Assembly: GCA_050259615.1 (NCBI GenBank)
Contig: JBLNAZ010000082.1
Location: forward strand, 23,858-87,857
DNA length: 64,000 nucleotides
DNA from: JAAXKN01 sp050259615
Lineage (GTDB): Bacteria; Bacteroidota; Ignavibacteria; Ignavibacteriales; SURF-24
Direction of reading: 5' to 3'
Of this stretch, positions 42,635 to 52,018 are shown one piece after another (the stretch's first letter is position 1; every line of letters begins with the position of its first letter). Below the pieces are notes generated by a model, which saw only the letters and a list, made by a program, of their open reading frames with translations, did no database searches and was not told where the DNA came from. The translations under genes were made by a program, and so were the position numbers.

Positions 42635-45460
42635 ATGGATTTTCAGAATAAGATTATAATAAAGGGTGCCAGAGAACATAACTTAAAAAATATCGACTTA
42701 GAATTCCCTCGTGATTCCTTCGTGGTTATTACCGGACTTTCGGGTTCCGGCAAGTCCAGTCTCGCTTTTGACACAATTTATGCTGAAGGGCAGAGAAGAT
42801 ATATTGAATCTCTTTCATCTTACGCCAGACAATTTTTAGACCAGCTCGAAAAACCTGACGTGGACCTAATTGAAGGCCTGAGCCCGGCAATTTCAATTGA
42901 GCAGAAGGCAACTTCCGGAAGCCCCAGAAGTACCGTTGGCACAGTTACAGAAATTTATGACTACTTAAGGCTTCTTTTTGCAAGGCTTGGCATTCCGCAC
43001 TGCTATAACTGCGGGCGCCCGGTTACAAAACAGTCAGCCGAGCAGATGGTGGATTCAATTCTTGAGGGGCAGGACGGAAAGAAAATACAGGTGCTTGCAC
43101 CCGTTGTAAGGGGTAGAAAAGGCCATTACAGAGAGCTTTTTGAAGAAATTGCAGCCGACGGATTCCTTAGGGTGAGGGTTGACGGCGAACTCTTTGAAAT
43201 TACCAAGGGCTTCCAGGTAGACCGTTATAAACTTCACAACATCGAAATTCTAATAGACCGCCTGAAAGTAGACAGCAAGTCGAGAGCCAGGGTGGCAGAA
43301 TCCGTGGAAGTTGCGCTTAATTACGGCTCGGGCAGCGTTATTGTTAATGACGGGGCGGAAGACTTTATCTTCAGCCGAAACCTTGCCTGTCTGCACTGCG
43401 GACTCAGCTTCCAGGAGCTTGCTCCTAATTCATTCTCTTTTAACTCTCCTTATGGATACTGCCCCGACTGCGACGGCCTCGGGGAGAAAAAAGAGCTGGA
43501 TATCGATATGATAGTCCCGGACTGGGATAAATCAATTAACGAGGAGGGTCTGGCGCCATTGGGAAAACCGCGCCAGATATGGTTCTATAATCAGGTTAAG
43601 GGTGTAGCCGACCTTTACGGCTTCAATTACGACACAAAACTCAAAGACCTTACCCAGCCTCAGAAAGATGTTCTTTTGTACGGGACAAAAGATAAGGTGC
43701 CTTTTACCTACACTTTCGGCGGCGGAAGAACTGTAACTTATGTCCATAAGTACTCGGGCGTGGTAAATTATGTAAAGCACTACTACGATACCACAACGTC
43801 TCCTAAGATAAGGGAATGGGCCGAGTCATTTATGAACACGCTTCCGTGCCGTACGTGTAACGGCGGAAGGCTGAAGAAAGAATCGCTTTCTGTTACATTT
43901 AAGGATATGAATATCAGCCAGGTGACTTCTCTTTCAATCAGAAAAGCGCTCGATTTCTTTAACAATGTTAATCTCAAAGGCCGCGAAGGGATTATTGCCC
44001 ATCAGATCTTAAAGGAAATTACATCGCGCCTGCAGTTCCTGTTAAACGTTGGGCTGGATTACCTTACTTTAGACCGCTCAGCCCGAACGCTCTCAGGCGG
44101 GGAGACGCAGCGCATCCGCCTGGCAACCCAGATCGGAAGCCAGCTTGCCGGAGTGCTCTACGTTCTGGATGAACCCTCAATAGGACTTCATCAGAGCGAT
44201 AACATAAAGCTGATCAATTCGCTGAAAAACCTGAGAAACCTGGGCAATACGGTAGTTGTGGTTGAACACGACAGGGAGACCATGGAAAGTTCGGACTATA
44301 TAGTCGACCTTGGCCCCAGAGCCGGCGTTCACGGAGGAGAAGTCTGCCTTTCAGGTGAAACTAAAAAGATCGTTAATTCAAAAAACGGTTTTGAGTCGCT
44401 TACCTTAAAGTACCTGAAAGATGAAATCAGAATTGAAATTCCTGAGGTAAGAAGGAATGGCAACGGGCATTATCTTGAAATAAGAAAGGCTGCGGGCAAT
44501 AACCTTAAAGAGGTTGATCTTAAAATTCCTCTTGGCACTTTTACAGCAATATCGGGCGTCAGCGGGTCTGGCAAATCCTCACTTATAAATGAAACGCTCG
44601 TCAGAATACTGATGAAGAAGATCTATAAATCAAAGATCATTCCGCTTCCGCACCAGGATGTGCTGGGTCTTGAAAACATAGACAAGGTGATTGAAATAGA
44701 CCAGTCTCCAATTGGAAGAACCCCGAGGTCGAACCCCGCAACATACACGGGCGTGTTTACACATATCAGGGATCTTTTTGCACAGCTTCCTGAAAGCAAG
44801 ATGAGGGGCTATGCTGTGGGGCGCTTCAGCTTTAACGTCTCAGGCGGCAGGTGCGAGGAGTGCCAGGGCGACGGCTTAAAGAAAATTGAAATGAATTTTC
44901 TGCCCGACGTTTACGTTGAATGCGACGTCTGCCACGGCAAGCGCTACAACAGGGAAACACTTGAAGTTCTCTATAAAACCAAGTCGATTGCCGACGTGCT
45001 GGCAATGACAGTTGAAGAAGCTTTAACATTCTTTGAGGACCTGCCGAGAATAAAAAGAAAAATCCAGTCGATCTACGACGTCGGTCTGGGATACATAACC
45101 TTAGGCCAGCAGGCAACCACCTTATCCGGCGGAGAAGCCCAGAGGGTAAAGCTTGCAACAGAGCTCAGTAAGGTTGGTACAGGTAAAACAATTTACGTTC
45201 TTGATGAACCCACAACCGGGCTGCATTTTGAAGACGTACGGATTCTGCTTGGAGTATTGAACAAGCTGGTGGAAAAAGGCAACACTGTTGTAGTTGTTGA
45301 GCACAACCTGGACGTAATAAAAGTTGCCGATCATGTAATAGATTTAGGTCCCGGAGGCGGCGAGTACGGCGGCGAAATTGTAGCCTACGGCACGCCCGAG
45401 GAAGTTGCGGATAATCCGAAGAGCCTTACGGGAGAATATCTTAAAAAAGAGTTAAAGTAA
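42635..45460 (+). CDS. uvrA: Excinuclease ABC subunit A
   Basis: The 941-residue UvrA has two ABC ATPase modules: Walker A GLSGSGKSS and GVSGSGKSS, signatures LSGGETQRI and LSGGEAQRV. Zinc-binding CxxC pairs are CYNCGRP (unpaired variant), CLHCG...CPDCDG and CEECQGDG...CDVCHG. It recognises damaged DNA in nucleotide excision repair with UvrB and UvrC. The length is normal. It stands alone, with a hairpin at 45505-45533 downstream. Confidence 0.97.
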   Translation: MDFQNKIIIKGAREHNLKNIDLEFPRDSFVVITGLSGSGKSSLAFDTIYAEGQRRYIESLSSYARQFLDQLEKPDVDLIEGLSPAISIEQKATSGSPRSTVGTVTEIYDYLRLLFARLGIPHCYNCGRPVTKQSAEQMVDSILEGQDGKKIQVLAPVVRGRKGHYRELFEEIAADGFLRVRVDGELFEITKGFQVDRYKLHNIEILIDRLKVDSKSRARVAESVEVALNYGSGSVIVNDGAEDFIFSRNLACLHCGLSFQELAPNSFSFNSPYGYCPDCDGLGEKKELDIDMIVPDWDKSINEEGLAPLGKPRQIWFYNQVKGVADLYGFNYDTKLKDLTQPQKDVLLYGTKDKVPFTYTFGGGRTVTYVHKYSGVVNYVKHYYDTTTSPKIREWAESFMNTLPCRTCNGGRLKKESLSVTFKDMNISQVTSLSIRKALDFFNNVNLKGREGIIAHQILKEITSRLQFLLNVGLDYLTLDRSARTLSGGETQRIRLATQIGSQLAGVLYVLDEPSIGLHQSDNIKLINSLKNLRNLGNTVVVVEHDRETMESSDYIVDLGPRAGVHGGEVCLSGETKKIVNSKNGFESLTLKYLKDEIRIEIPEVRRNGNGHYLEIRKAAGNNLKEVDLKIPLGTFTAISGVSGSGKSSLINETLVRILMKKIYKSKIIPLPHQDVLGLENIDKVIEIDQSPIGRTPRSNPATYTGVFTHIRDLFAQLPESKMRGYAVGRFSFNVSGGRCEECQGDGLKKIEMNFLPDVYVECDVCHGKRYNRETLEVLYKTKSIADVLAMTVEEALTFFEDLPRIKRKIQSIYDVGLGYITLGQQATTLSGGEAQRVKLATELSKVGTGKTIYVLDEPTTGLHFEDVRILLGVLNKLVEKGNTVVVVEHNLDVIKVADHVIDLGPGGGEYGGEIVAYGTPEEVADNPKSLTGEYLKKELK

Positions 45461-45504
45461 ATTTCCTGAATCCGTATTTTATCATTTCCGTTTCTCATTT
45501 TTGT

Positions 45505-45533
45505 CAGGCAGGGCAGTTAGTCTGCTCTGCCTG
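45505..45533. terminator. Hairpin downstream of uvrA
   Basis: CAGGCAGGGCAG and CTGCTCTGCCTG pair over 12 bp with one G-U and a 5-base loop. No T-run follows directly, so it is a weak or factor-assisted terminator. Confidence 0.45.
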
Positions 45534-45741
45534 CAGGTAGACCCTCCTTAAAAAATCAGACTTTTATTTTTTTACCCCGATACATTATCTGGTCCTATTG
45601 CTTTTCAGAATACCAAAAGCTAACTTGTTTTTAACCGGTTTATTCTTCACAATATAATGATAGTACTTACATTATCCTTTGACAGCCGGGTATCCGGATA
45701 AGAAAAGGGCAACTTAAAAAAGTCATTAAAGGAGAGGTATA

Positions 45742-47637
45742 ATGTCTGAAGAAAACAAACTCCATGGCGAGGTTTTCTATCCTTCTGAAGCCGTTATTAA
45801 TAAGGCGCATGCAAAGGACTGGGATAAAATCTGCAAAGAAGCAGAAGAGGATCTGGAGGGCTTCTGGGCTAGTGAGGCAGAGGAACTCCATTGGTTTAAG
45901 AAATGGGATAAGGTTTTGGACGACAGCCAGAAACCTTTTTATAAATGGTTTACAGGGGCAAAGACTAACATTGTCTATAACTGCCTCGACCGTCATACAC
46001 AGACTTTCCGCAGGAACAAGCTTGCACTCATCTGGGAAGGGGAGAGCGGGGAATTCCGCAGCTTTTCATATTTTGCACTCAGGCGCGATACATGCCGCTT
46101 TGCCAGCATTCTGAAAAGTCTCGGTGTACAAAAAGGAGACAGGGTAACACTCTACATGGGAAGAATACCCGAACTTGTAATAGCAATGCTTGCATGTGCA
46201 AGAATAGGAGCCATACACTCCGTGGTTTACGGAGGCTTTTCCGTGGAAGCCCTTCACGAAAGACTTGAGGACAGCCAGTCGAAAGTTCTTGTTGTAGCCG
46301 ACGGAAGCTACCAGAGAGGGAAAACTGTACACCTGAAGCAGATTGCCGATGAGGCACTTCAAAGAGCTGCAACAGTTGAAAGCGTGCTGGTTGTAAAACG
46401 TACGGGCGAGGAAGTAAACATGGAAGCCGGGCGCGACATGTGGTACCACGAGCTGATGAACCTTCCTATTGCCGGCTCAGCCTGCCACATTGAAGTAATG
46501 GATGCCGAGGATCCGCTTTTTATTCTTTATACCTCAGGTACTACCGGAAAACCCAAGGCTATCGTACACACGCACGGCGGCTACATGGTGGGTGTTTATT
46601 CAACTCTTAAATATGTGTTTGATATACATGAGGAAGACCGCTACTGGTGCAGCGCCGATCCGGGCTGGATCACTGGCCACAGCTATATCGTTTACGGACC
46701 CCTTCTGAACGGCACCACATCTTTTATGTATGAGGGCGCCCCGACGCACCCGTTCCCGAACCGCTGGTGGCAGATGATTGAAAAGTACGGCATTAATCTT
46801 CTCTATACGGCACCTACTGCCATCAGGGGACTTATGCGTTACGGCGAGGCCTGGCCTAACAGGTACGACCTCTCATCACTCCGCATACTCGGTTCCGTTG
46901 GCGAACCGATAAATCCCGAAGCATGGAAATGGTACTACAGGACTATCGGAAAGGAACGCTGCCCGATAATGGATACGTGGTGGCAGACTGAAACAGGGAT
47001 GTTCATGGTTACGCCTGTTCCCACCATGCCCCTTAAACCGGGCTCGGGTACAAGACCTTTTGCAGGACTTCAGATGGATGTGGTAAACGAGGATGGAGTG
47101 CCGGCAGCTCCCAATGAAGAAGGATACCTCGTTATCAAAACTCCATGGCCCGCAATGATAAGAACTATTTATAAGGATCCCGACAGATATGTAAACCAGT
47201 ACTGGAGCCGATTCCCGGGGATGTATATGACAGGCGACTCTGCGCGTAAGGACGAGGACGGCTACTTCTGGATAATAGGCAGGGTTGATGATGTACTTAA
47301 AGTTTCAGGCTACCGCCTGGGAACAGCTGAAATTGAAAGCGCCCTGGTAAGCCACCCGGCCGTTGCCGAGGCTGCTGCAATAGGACTGCCGCACGATGTA
47401 AAGGGAAATGCAATTTATTCTTATGTGATACTGAAATCGGGATTTGAAAAAAGCGACCAGCTTGCCGAAGAGCTGCGCCAGCACGTGGGCCATGAAATGG
47501 GTCCAATTGCAAAACCCGAAAAAGTGGAATTTGTGGATACGCTTCCAAAAACCAGGAGCGGAAAAATAATGCGCCGCGTCCTAAAGGCTCAGGCCCTGGG
47601 GCAGGATCCCGGAAACATTTCCACGCTCGAAGAATAA
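45742..47637 (+). CDS. acs: Acetyl-CoA synthetase
   Basis: The 631-residue AMP-forming acyl-CoA synthetase has the ATP loop YTSGTTGKPKAIVH, GVYSTLKYVFD, the WWQTETGMFMVTP motif (substrate tryptophan), YMTGDSARKDEDGYFWIIGRVDDVLKVSGYR and the C-terminal PKTRSGKIMRR. Its Lys near residue 608 is the acetylation-controlled residue. These are acetyl-CoA synthetase features rather than longer-acyl enzymes. It makes acetyl-CoA from acetate, ATP and CoA. AAAGGAGAGG lies 5 bases before the ATG. It could recover acetate released by the citrate-lyase-type enzymes encoded nearby (inference). Confidence 0.95.
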   Translation: MSEENKLHGEVFYPSEAVINKAHAKDWDKICKEAEEDLEGFWASEAEELHWFKKWDKVLDDSQKPFYKWFTGAKTNIVYNCLDRHTQTFRRNKLALIWEGESGEFRSFSYFALRRDTCRFASILKSLGVQKGDRVTLYMGRIPELVIAMLACARIGAIHSVVYGGFSVEALHERLEDSQSKVLVVADGSYQRGKTVHLKQIADEALQRAATVESVLVVKRTGEEVNMEAGRDMWYHELMNLPIAGSACHIEVMDAEDPLFILYTSGTTGKPKAIVHTHGGYMVGVYSTLKYVFDIHEEDRYWCSADPGWITGHSYIVYGPLLNGTTSFMYEGAPTHPFPNRWWQMIEKYGINLLYTAPTAIRGLMRYGEAWPNRYDLSSLRILGSVGEPINPEAWKWYYRTIGKERCPIMDTWWQTETGMFMVTPVPTMPLKPGSGTRPFAGLQMDVVNEDGVPAAPNEEGYLVIKTPWPAMIRTIYKDPDRYVNQYWSRFPGMYMTGDSARKDEDGYFWIIGRVDDVLKVSGYRLGTAEIESALVSHPAVAEAAAIGLPHDVKGNAIYSYVILKSGFEKSDQLAEELRQHVGHEMGPIAKPEKVEFVDTLPKTRSGKIMRRVLKAQALGQDPGNISTLEE

Positions 47638-47646
47638 TCTTTTCTG

Positions 47647-47674
47647 TGGTGTCAGGAACCACTTCCTGACACCA
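47647..47674. terminator. Perfect 12-bp inverted repeat between convergent acs and dgt
   Basis: TGGTGTCAGGAA and TTCCTGACACCA pair with a CCAC loop. A second small hairpin, CCTCC/GGAGG (47679-47690), follows. No long T-run on either strand. It is placed where a bidirectional terminator is needed. Confidence 0.55.
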
Positions 47675-47699
47675 TAGTCCTCCGTGGAGGGCGGGCTTT

Positions 47700-49070
47700 T
47701 CATATGCTTGCCAGCGAAATACCTTTTACCCTTCTGAATAAAGAAATGGCGTATGTATCTGTCATCCCCGATACATAATCCGTAATCCTGAGCAGTCTTA
47801 AGTACAGATCTTTCTCCGGAATGCCTCCGGAATTTAAGAACTGTTTGGGCAAAAGCTGAAGCACCTTTGAATTCTTATGGCTTGCATTGCCGTCCGAGGC
47901 GGCATTGACGGCAGTAATAAAAATGTCCAGCAGTCCGCCTAAGACCTCATAGCCCGCAGTCTCTCTTTCAATCACGCTCTTATAGGAATAAATCTCTTCC
48001 TTGGAAACCCTTTTAATTTCTTTCAGGACTTTAGCCGAAGGGATTATATTTATCAGGTCCTCGGTAAGTCTGCCTTCCATGATGTTCTCCTCCTCATCTG
48101 AGAAGACTTCAGAAAGCTGATAAACCAAAGAACTCATCGCCTTGGCTCTGAGATAACCGATCTTATCGTTATTGTCGCGTCCTTCGTAGGACTTCAGTGT
48201 GCTTTCATCAATAAGCGCTCTAAGCATTTCTTCAGTCCTGCTGAAAGATTCAAGTCCAAGATGGAATCCGTCCTCAAGGTCCATGATCCTGTATGTGATA
48301 TCATCTGCAGCTTCAACGAGGAATGACAGCGGGTGCCGGCTCCAGAAGAAGCAGTTTTCATCTTCGCAGTTTTTCAGAAGTCCCACTTCTTTAGCAACTT
48401 CCCTGAAGAGTTCTTTTTCCGACTGAAAGAAGCCGTATTTTTTATGAGCCTTGCCCCTGAGGATCACAGATTCACCGGGTACAAATGATTCCTGAGGGTA
48501 TTTTGTAAGTGCAGAAAGAGTTGCTGCTGTAAGGCAGAGGCCTCCGAATATAGTAGGGTTCTGAAGCTTGGTTATAATTCTGAATCCCTGGGCGTTACCT
48601 TCAAATTTTATGAAGTCGTTCCATTTCTTTTTGTCTTTAAGCTTTTTTTCAAACTGACTTCCGTTGCCGTGTTTGAAGTACTCCGAAATTGCGTCTTCGC
48701 CGGAGTGTCCAAAGGGCGGGTTGCCGATGTCGTGTGCCAGGCAAGCTGCGGCCACAATTTCGCCGAAGTGGAATTTTGTAAATTTATCTTTAAGATCTGA
48801 GTGTCTTTCAAGAATTCTTTCGCCGACGAGGTTGCCGAGTGATCGTCCGATGCACGAGACTTCAAGGGAGTGAGTAAGGCGGTTATGCACAAAGTCACTT
48901 TCGGGCAGAGGGAATACCTGAGTCTTATCCTGCAGGCGTCTGAAGGCAGAAGAAAACACAATTCTGTCGAAGTCGCGCTGGAACTCGCTGCGTCCGTCAT
49001 TAGAAAGCGGAAGGGCCGCCTTACCTATTTCACCGAGGCGTCTGTTAGAAAGTAAACGTTCCCAATTCAT
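47700..49070 (-). CDS. dgt: Deoxyguanosinetriphosphate triphosphohydrolase (dGTPase-like)
   Basis: The 456-residue HD-superfamily protein has FRRLQDKTQVF, HNRLTHSLEVS, AACLAHDIGNPPFGHSGE (HD pair) and a later EAADDITYRIMDLEDGF. It follows the bacterial dGTPase family, which splits dNTPs to deoxynucleoside and triphosphate and tunes the dNTP pool. AAAGG precedes the ATG. It is single and convergent with acs. Confidence 0.92.
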   Translation of the reverse strand: MNWERLLSNRRLGEIGKAALPLSNDGRSEFQRDFDRIVFSSAFRRLQDKTQVFPLPESDFVHNRLTHSLEVSCIGRSLGNLVGERILERHSDLKDKFTKFHFGEIVAAACLAHDIGNPPFGHSGEDAISEYFKHGNGSQFEKKLKDKKKWNDFIKFEGNAQGFRIITKLQNPTIFGGLCLTAATLSALTKYPQESFVPGESVILRGKAHKKYGFFQSEKELFREVAKEVGLLKNCEDENCFFWSRHPLSFLVEAADDITYRIMDLEDGFHLGLESFSRTEEMLRALIDESTLKSYEGRDNNDKIGYLRAKAMSSLVYQLSEVFSDEEENIMEGRLTEDLINIIPSAKVLKEIKRVSKEEIYSYKSVIERETAGYEVLGGLLDIFITAVNAASDGNASHKNSKVLQLLPKQFLNSGGIPEKDLYLRLLRITDYVSGMTDTYAISLFRRVKGISLASI

Positions 49071-49191
49071 ATGAACCTTTTAATAAAAAATTTATATCCC
49101 TAAATCTACAGAAAAGAGTTCAAATATTTCTTATTAATTCACAAAAAACACGGTTTGACAATGAATTGGCTTACACAATTCATTTTCATCT

Positions 49192-50367
49192 CTACTCAAA
49201 CGCGTACAGATATCCATCGTCGCAGCCGATATACATTACGCCATTGTCAATTACGGGAGACGACTGGACTGGGCCTTCTAAATATACTCCCCACTTCTCT
49301 TCGCCTGTTAATGCATTTACTCCATATATAACTCCGTTCCAGCACCCGAAATATACCATATTGCCTGCAACTACTGGTGAGGAGAAAACATTTGCCTGAG
49401 TTTTTACTCTCCACTTTTCTTTTCCCGTTTTCATATCCACTGCATTGAAAAACTGCGCGTCGGAACTGCCTGAATATACAAGTCCGTTTACAACGGCAGG
49501 AGATGTAATAACCCATGAGCCTTCATGATCAAACGTCCACTTCTTTTCTCCCGTTTTAATATCAAGCGCATAAAGCATCCCGTCGCGGCTGCCGAAAAAT
49601 ACCATGCTGTCTGTTACTGCAGGACTAGACTGCACTTCTCCTTTGGGAAAATATTTGTTTCCTTTTGTCTTGAATTTCCAGACCGCCTTGCCTGAGGATG
49701 CATCGAGTGCGAAAAGATTGCCGTCGTGGCTTCCGAAATATACAACGCCGTCTTTAATTGCCGGGGAAGAGCGCACAATGCCCTCGGTCCTGAATTTCCA
49801 ACTGAGACTTCCGTCCTTTGCATTTAATGCATAGACATTTCCGTCACCGGCACCGAAGAAAACTGTTCCCTTATCAACTGCAGGAGACGACAAAAAGTAA
49901 TCCCAGCCTCCGTTTTTATAACTGCCCCTCGGCTGATTTAACTCTTCACCCGTTTCAAATTTCCAGAGGAGCTTTCCTGTCTTTGCTTCAAGCGCATAGA
50001 AATAATTATCATGGCTTAAAAAATAAACCGTGCCTTCTGAAAGAGCAGGGGAGGATGATATTTCATCTGCTGTCCCATATTTCCACAGCATTTTGCCTGA
50101 TGCCTTATCCAGGGCATAAAAATGTTTATCCCTGCTTCCGAAAAATACCATTCCGTCATAAACTGCCGGAGTGCTTCTTACCATTCCATCTGTCTTAAAC
50201 TTCCATTTGAATTTTCCTGAATCGCTGAACGAAGATGAACTGCAGACGCCAGTATGCTGAAGGTTTCCCCTGAAAGTCTGGCACGGACTCTGGGCCATGA
50301 GGCTATGGAATAAGAAGAAAAATAAAAGAGTATGAAGAATGCCGGGATTGATCTTTAAGTTATGCAC
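49192..50367 (-). CDS. Secreted PQQ-repeat beta-propeller protein (BamB-like fold)
   Basis: The 391-residue protein has a signal peptide (ending SLMAQS). About eight repeats of the pattern G-x-V-Y-F-G-S-x-D-G-x-x-Y-A-L-D-x-x-x-G-x-x-x-W-K-F form a propeller of the PQQ/BamB type. No BamB-type lipobox and no dehydrogenase partner are seen, so neither barrel assembly nor PQQ enzyme activity is claimed. It is probably a periplasmic or surface binding protein. Two cysteines (CQTFRGNLQHTGVC) flank the first strand. Confidence 0.82.
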   Translation of the reverse strand: MHNLKINPGILHTLLFFFLFHSLMAQSPCQTFRGNLQHTGVCSSSSFSDSGKFKWKFKTDGMVRSTPAVYDGMVFFGSRDKHFYALDKASGKMLWKYGTADEISSSPALSEGTVYFLSHDNYFYALEAKTGKLLWKFETGEELNQPRGSYKNGGWDYFLSSPAVDKGTVFFGAGDGNVYALNAKDGSLSWKFRTEGIVRSSPAIKDGVVYFGSHDGNLFALDASSGKAVWKFKTKGNKYFPKGEVQSSPAVTDSMVFFGSRDGMLYALDIKTGEKKWTFDHEGSWVITSPAVVNGLVYSGSSDAQFFNAVDMKTGKEKWRVKTQANVFSSPVVAGNMVYFGCWNGVIYGVNALTGEEKWGVYLEGPVQSSPVIDNGVMYIGCDDGYLYAFE

Positions 50368-50403
50368 AGAGAATTACTCCTTATATGTTGTCAGAAAACA
50401 GTT

Positions 50404-50425
50404 AGAGCGGAAAATATTCCGCTCT
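50404..50425 (-). terminator. Hairpin at the end of the citrate-type operon
   Basis: AGAGCGGAA and TTCCGCTCT pair perfectly around AATA, 35 bases after the citF stop. The T-run is weak. Confidence 0.5.
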
Positions 50426-50459
50426 AAATATAACACGAACCAAATATATAATTTGGGTA

Positions 50460-52016
50460 TTATTCGGTAACCTGGAACACTGAATCGAGCACTGTCCCGT
50501 CCACCCATTTGACTACAGCCACAACTTTGTCCTTATTGATTTTCGGCTTAGCCGGGGCGCCGCCGCAGATCTCGAAAACCTCGTCGCGTATCTGCTCAAT
50601 CGGCTTAATTGGAAGGCTTGAATTCTCAACCGCCTTTAAGAGGTCCTGCCTCTTAGGGTTTATTGCAATGCCGCGTTCAGTTATAATGACGTCTATCAGC
50701 TCGCCGGGCCCGCAGAGTGTGGTGACTTCATCCACAATTACAGGTATTCTGTCGCGGAAAGAGGGAATTGCAAGAATGGTGCATTTTGAGTAGAGACAGT
50801 TCTGCCAGCCGCCTATTCCGTGTAGAAGGTATCCGTCTGAATGCGTTACAACGTTTGCATTAAAGTTTACATCCACTTCGGTAGCCCCAAGGACTGCGGT
50901 ATCGATAATGGAGGCAAAGTTGCCCTTGCCGTGGAAGTTATAGCTGGTAAAGGGACTCGTGTTAACGTGATTGGGGTTTTCTCTCATCGAGCGTACGCCT
51001 TCAAGATCGAATGTCTGTCCGTCTAATATGTAATCTGTAAGTCCTTCTTCCAGAAGCTGCACAAGGTACTTCGTGCTGCCGCCTCTTACAAAACGGGCCT
51101 TTACTCCCTTTGCTTTCATCTTTTCTTTCAGGTATAAAACGAATGCCAGATTAGTTCCTCCTGCACCTGCCTGGAAGGAAAATCCGTCTTTCATGATACC
51201 TGCTTCTTCAATAAACTGTGCGACGTATTCAGCAATAAGAAGCCTGTCGGGGCTCTTAGTTACTTCCGTTGTTCCTGAAACAATTTTGGAAGCGTCTCCA
51301 AGTGAATCTATCTGAACTACATAATCCACGTTGTTTCCCTGTATCTGCCAAGGAACGCAGGGGAAGGGAACAAGGTTGTCTGTTACAACAATTACACGGT
51401 CGGCATACTCAGAGTCGCCAAGTGCAAAGCCAATAAGACCGCTTGCCGACTTACCGTTGACGCCGTTTGCATTGCCGAAGGCGTCAGCCGTCGGTGAAGC
51501 AATTACTGCAATATCAATATGAACCTCACCATCCTGTATCGCCTGGTAGCGACCGCCGTGTGAACGGAGAACACCTACGCCCTTCATTTTCCCCTGTGTG
51601 GTATAGCGGCCTAAAGGACCGTTCATGCTTCCTTCAATGTGGCTTATTGTGCCGTCTTCAAGGTATGGGATCAGGTGCTCATGGCAGGGAAAAGATGCAC
51701 TCGGGAACCAGCGAATGTTCTTAATGCCCATTTCATGAATTACGTCAAAGAGCATATTTGTAAGTACGTCGCCGTTTCTTAAATGGTGATGCGTTGAGAT
51801 GGTCATGCCGTCTTTAATGCCCGCCTTTACTAAAGCTTCCTTAAGGCTGCCAGCCAGTTTATTGCCGTCTTCAGGATAATCTATGCAGCTTCTTATCTGC
51901 GGCTTCGCCTTGCAGCCCTCGGGTTTATATTTATTTACTCCCTGGAAGGGGATCTGGGGCTCTCCGTTTATTTCATCCGGAACAAGTCTTCCGGCAGCAT
52001 TTTTCAGTAGTTTCAT
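50460..52016 (-). CDS. citF: Citrate lyase alpha subunit (citrate CoA-transferase type)
   Basis: The 518-residue protein matches CitF throughout, with THHHLRNGDVL, GPLGRYTTQGKM, ASPTADAFGNANG, FQAGAGGTNLAF, HSDGYLLHGIGGWQN and a DEVTTLCGPGE(L)ID motif. CitF exchanges the acetyl group on the acyl-carrier subunit for citrate. It starts 2 bases after the CitD-CitE gene stop. The carrier subunit CitD is fused to CitE here. The maturation genes citC, citX and citG are not in the window. A citramalate or related substrate is an alternative to citrate. Confidence 0.92.
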   Translation of the reverse strand: MKLLKNAAGRLVPDEINGEPQIPFQGVNKYKPEGCKAKPQIRSCIDYPEDGNKLAGSLKEALVKAGIKDGMTISTHHHLRNGDVLTNMLFDVIHEMGIKNIRWFPSASFPCHEHLIPYLEDGTISHIEGSMNGPLGRYTTQGKMKGVGVLRSHGGRYQAIQDGEVHIDIAVIASPTADAFGNANGVNGKSASGLIGFALGDSEYADRVIVVTDNLVPFPCVPWQIQGNNVDYVVQIDSLGDASKIVSGTTEVTKSPDRLLIAEYVAQFIEEAGIMKDGFSFQAGAGGTNLAFVLYLKEKMKAKGVKARFVRGGSTKYLVQLLEEGLTDYILDGQTFDLEGVRSMRENPNHVNTSPFTSYNFHGKGNFASIIDTAVLGATEVDVNFNANVVTHSDGYLLHGIGGWQNCLYSKCTILAIPSFRDRIPVIVDEVTTLCGPGELIDVIITERGIAINPKRQDLLKAVENSSLPIKPIEQIRDEVFEICGGAPAKPKINKDKVVAVVKWVDGTVLDSVFQVTE

Positions 52017-52018
52017 TT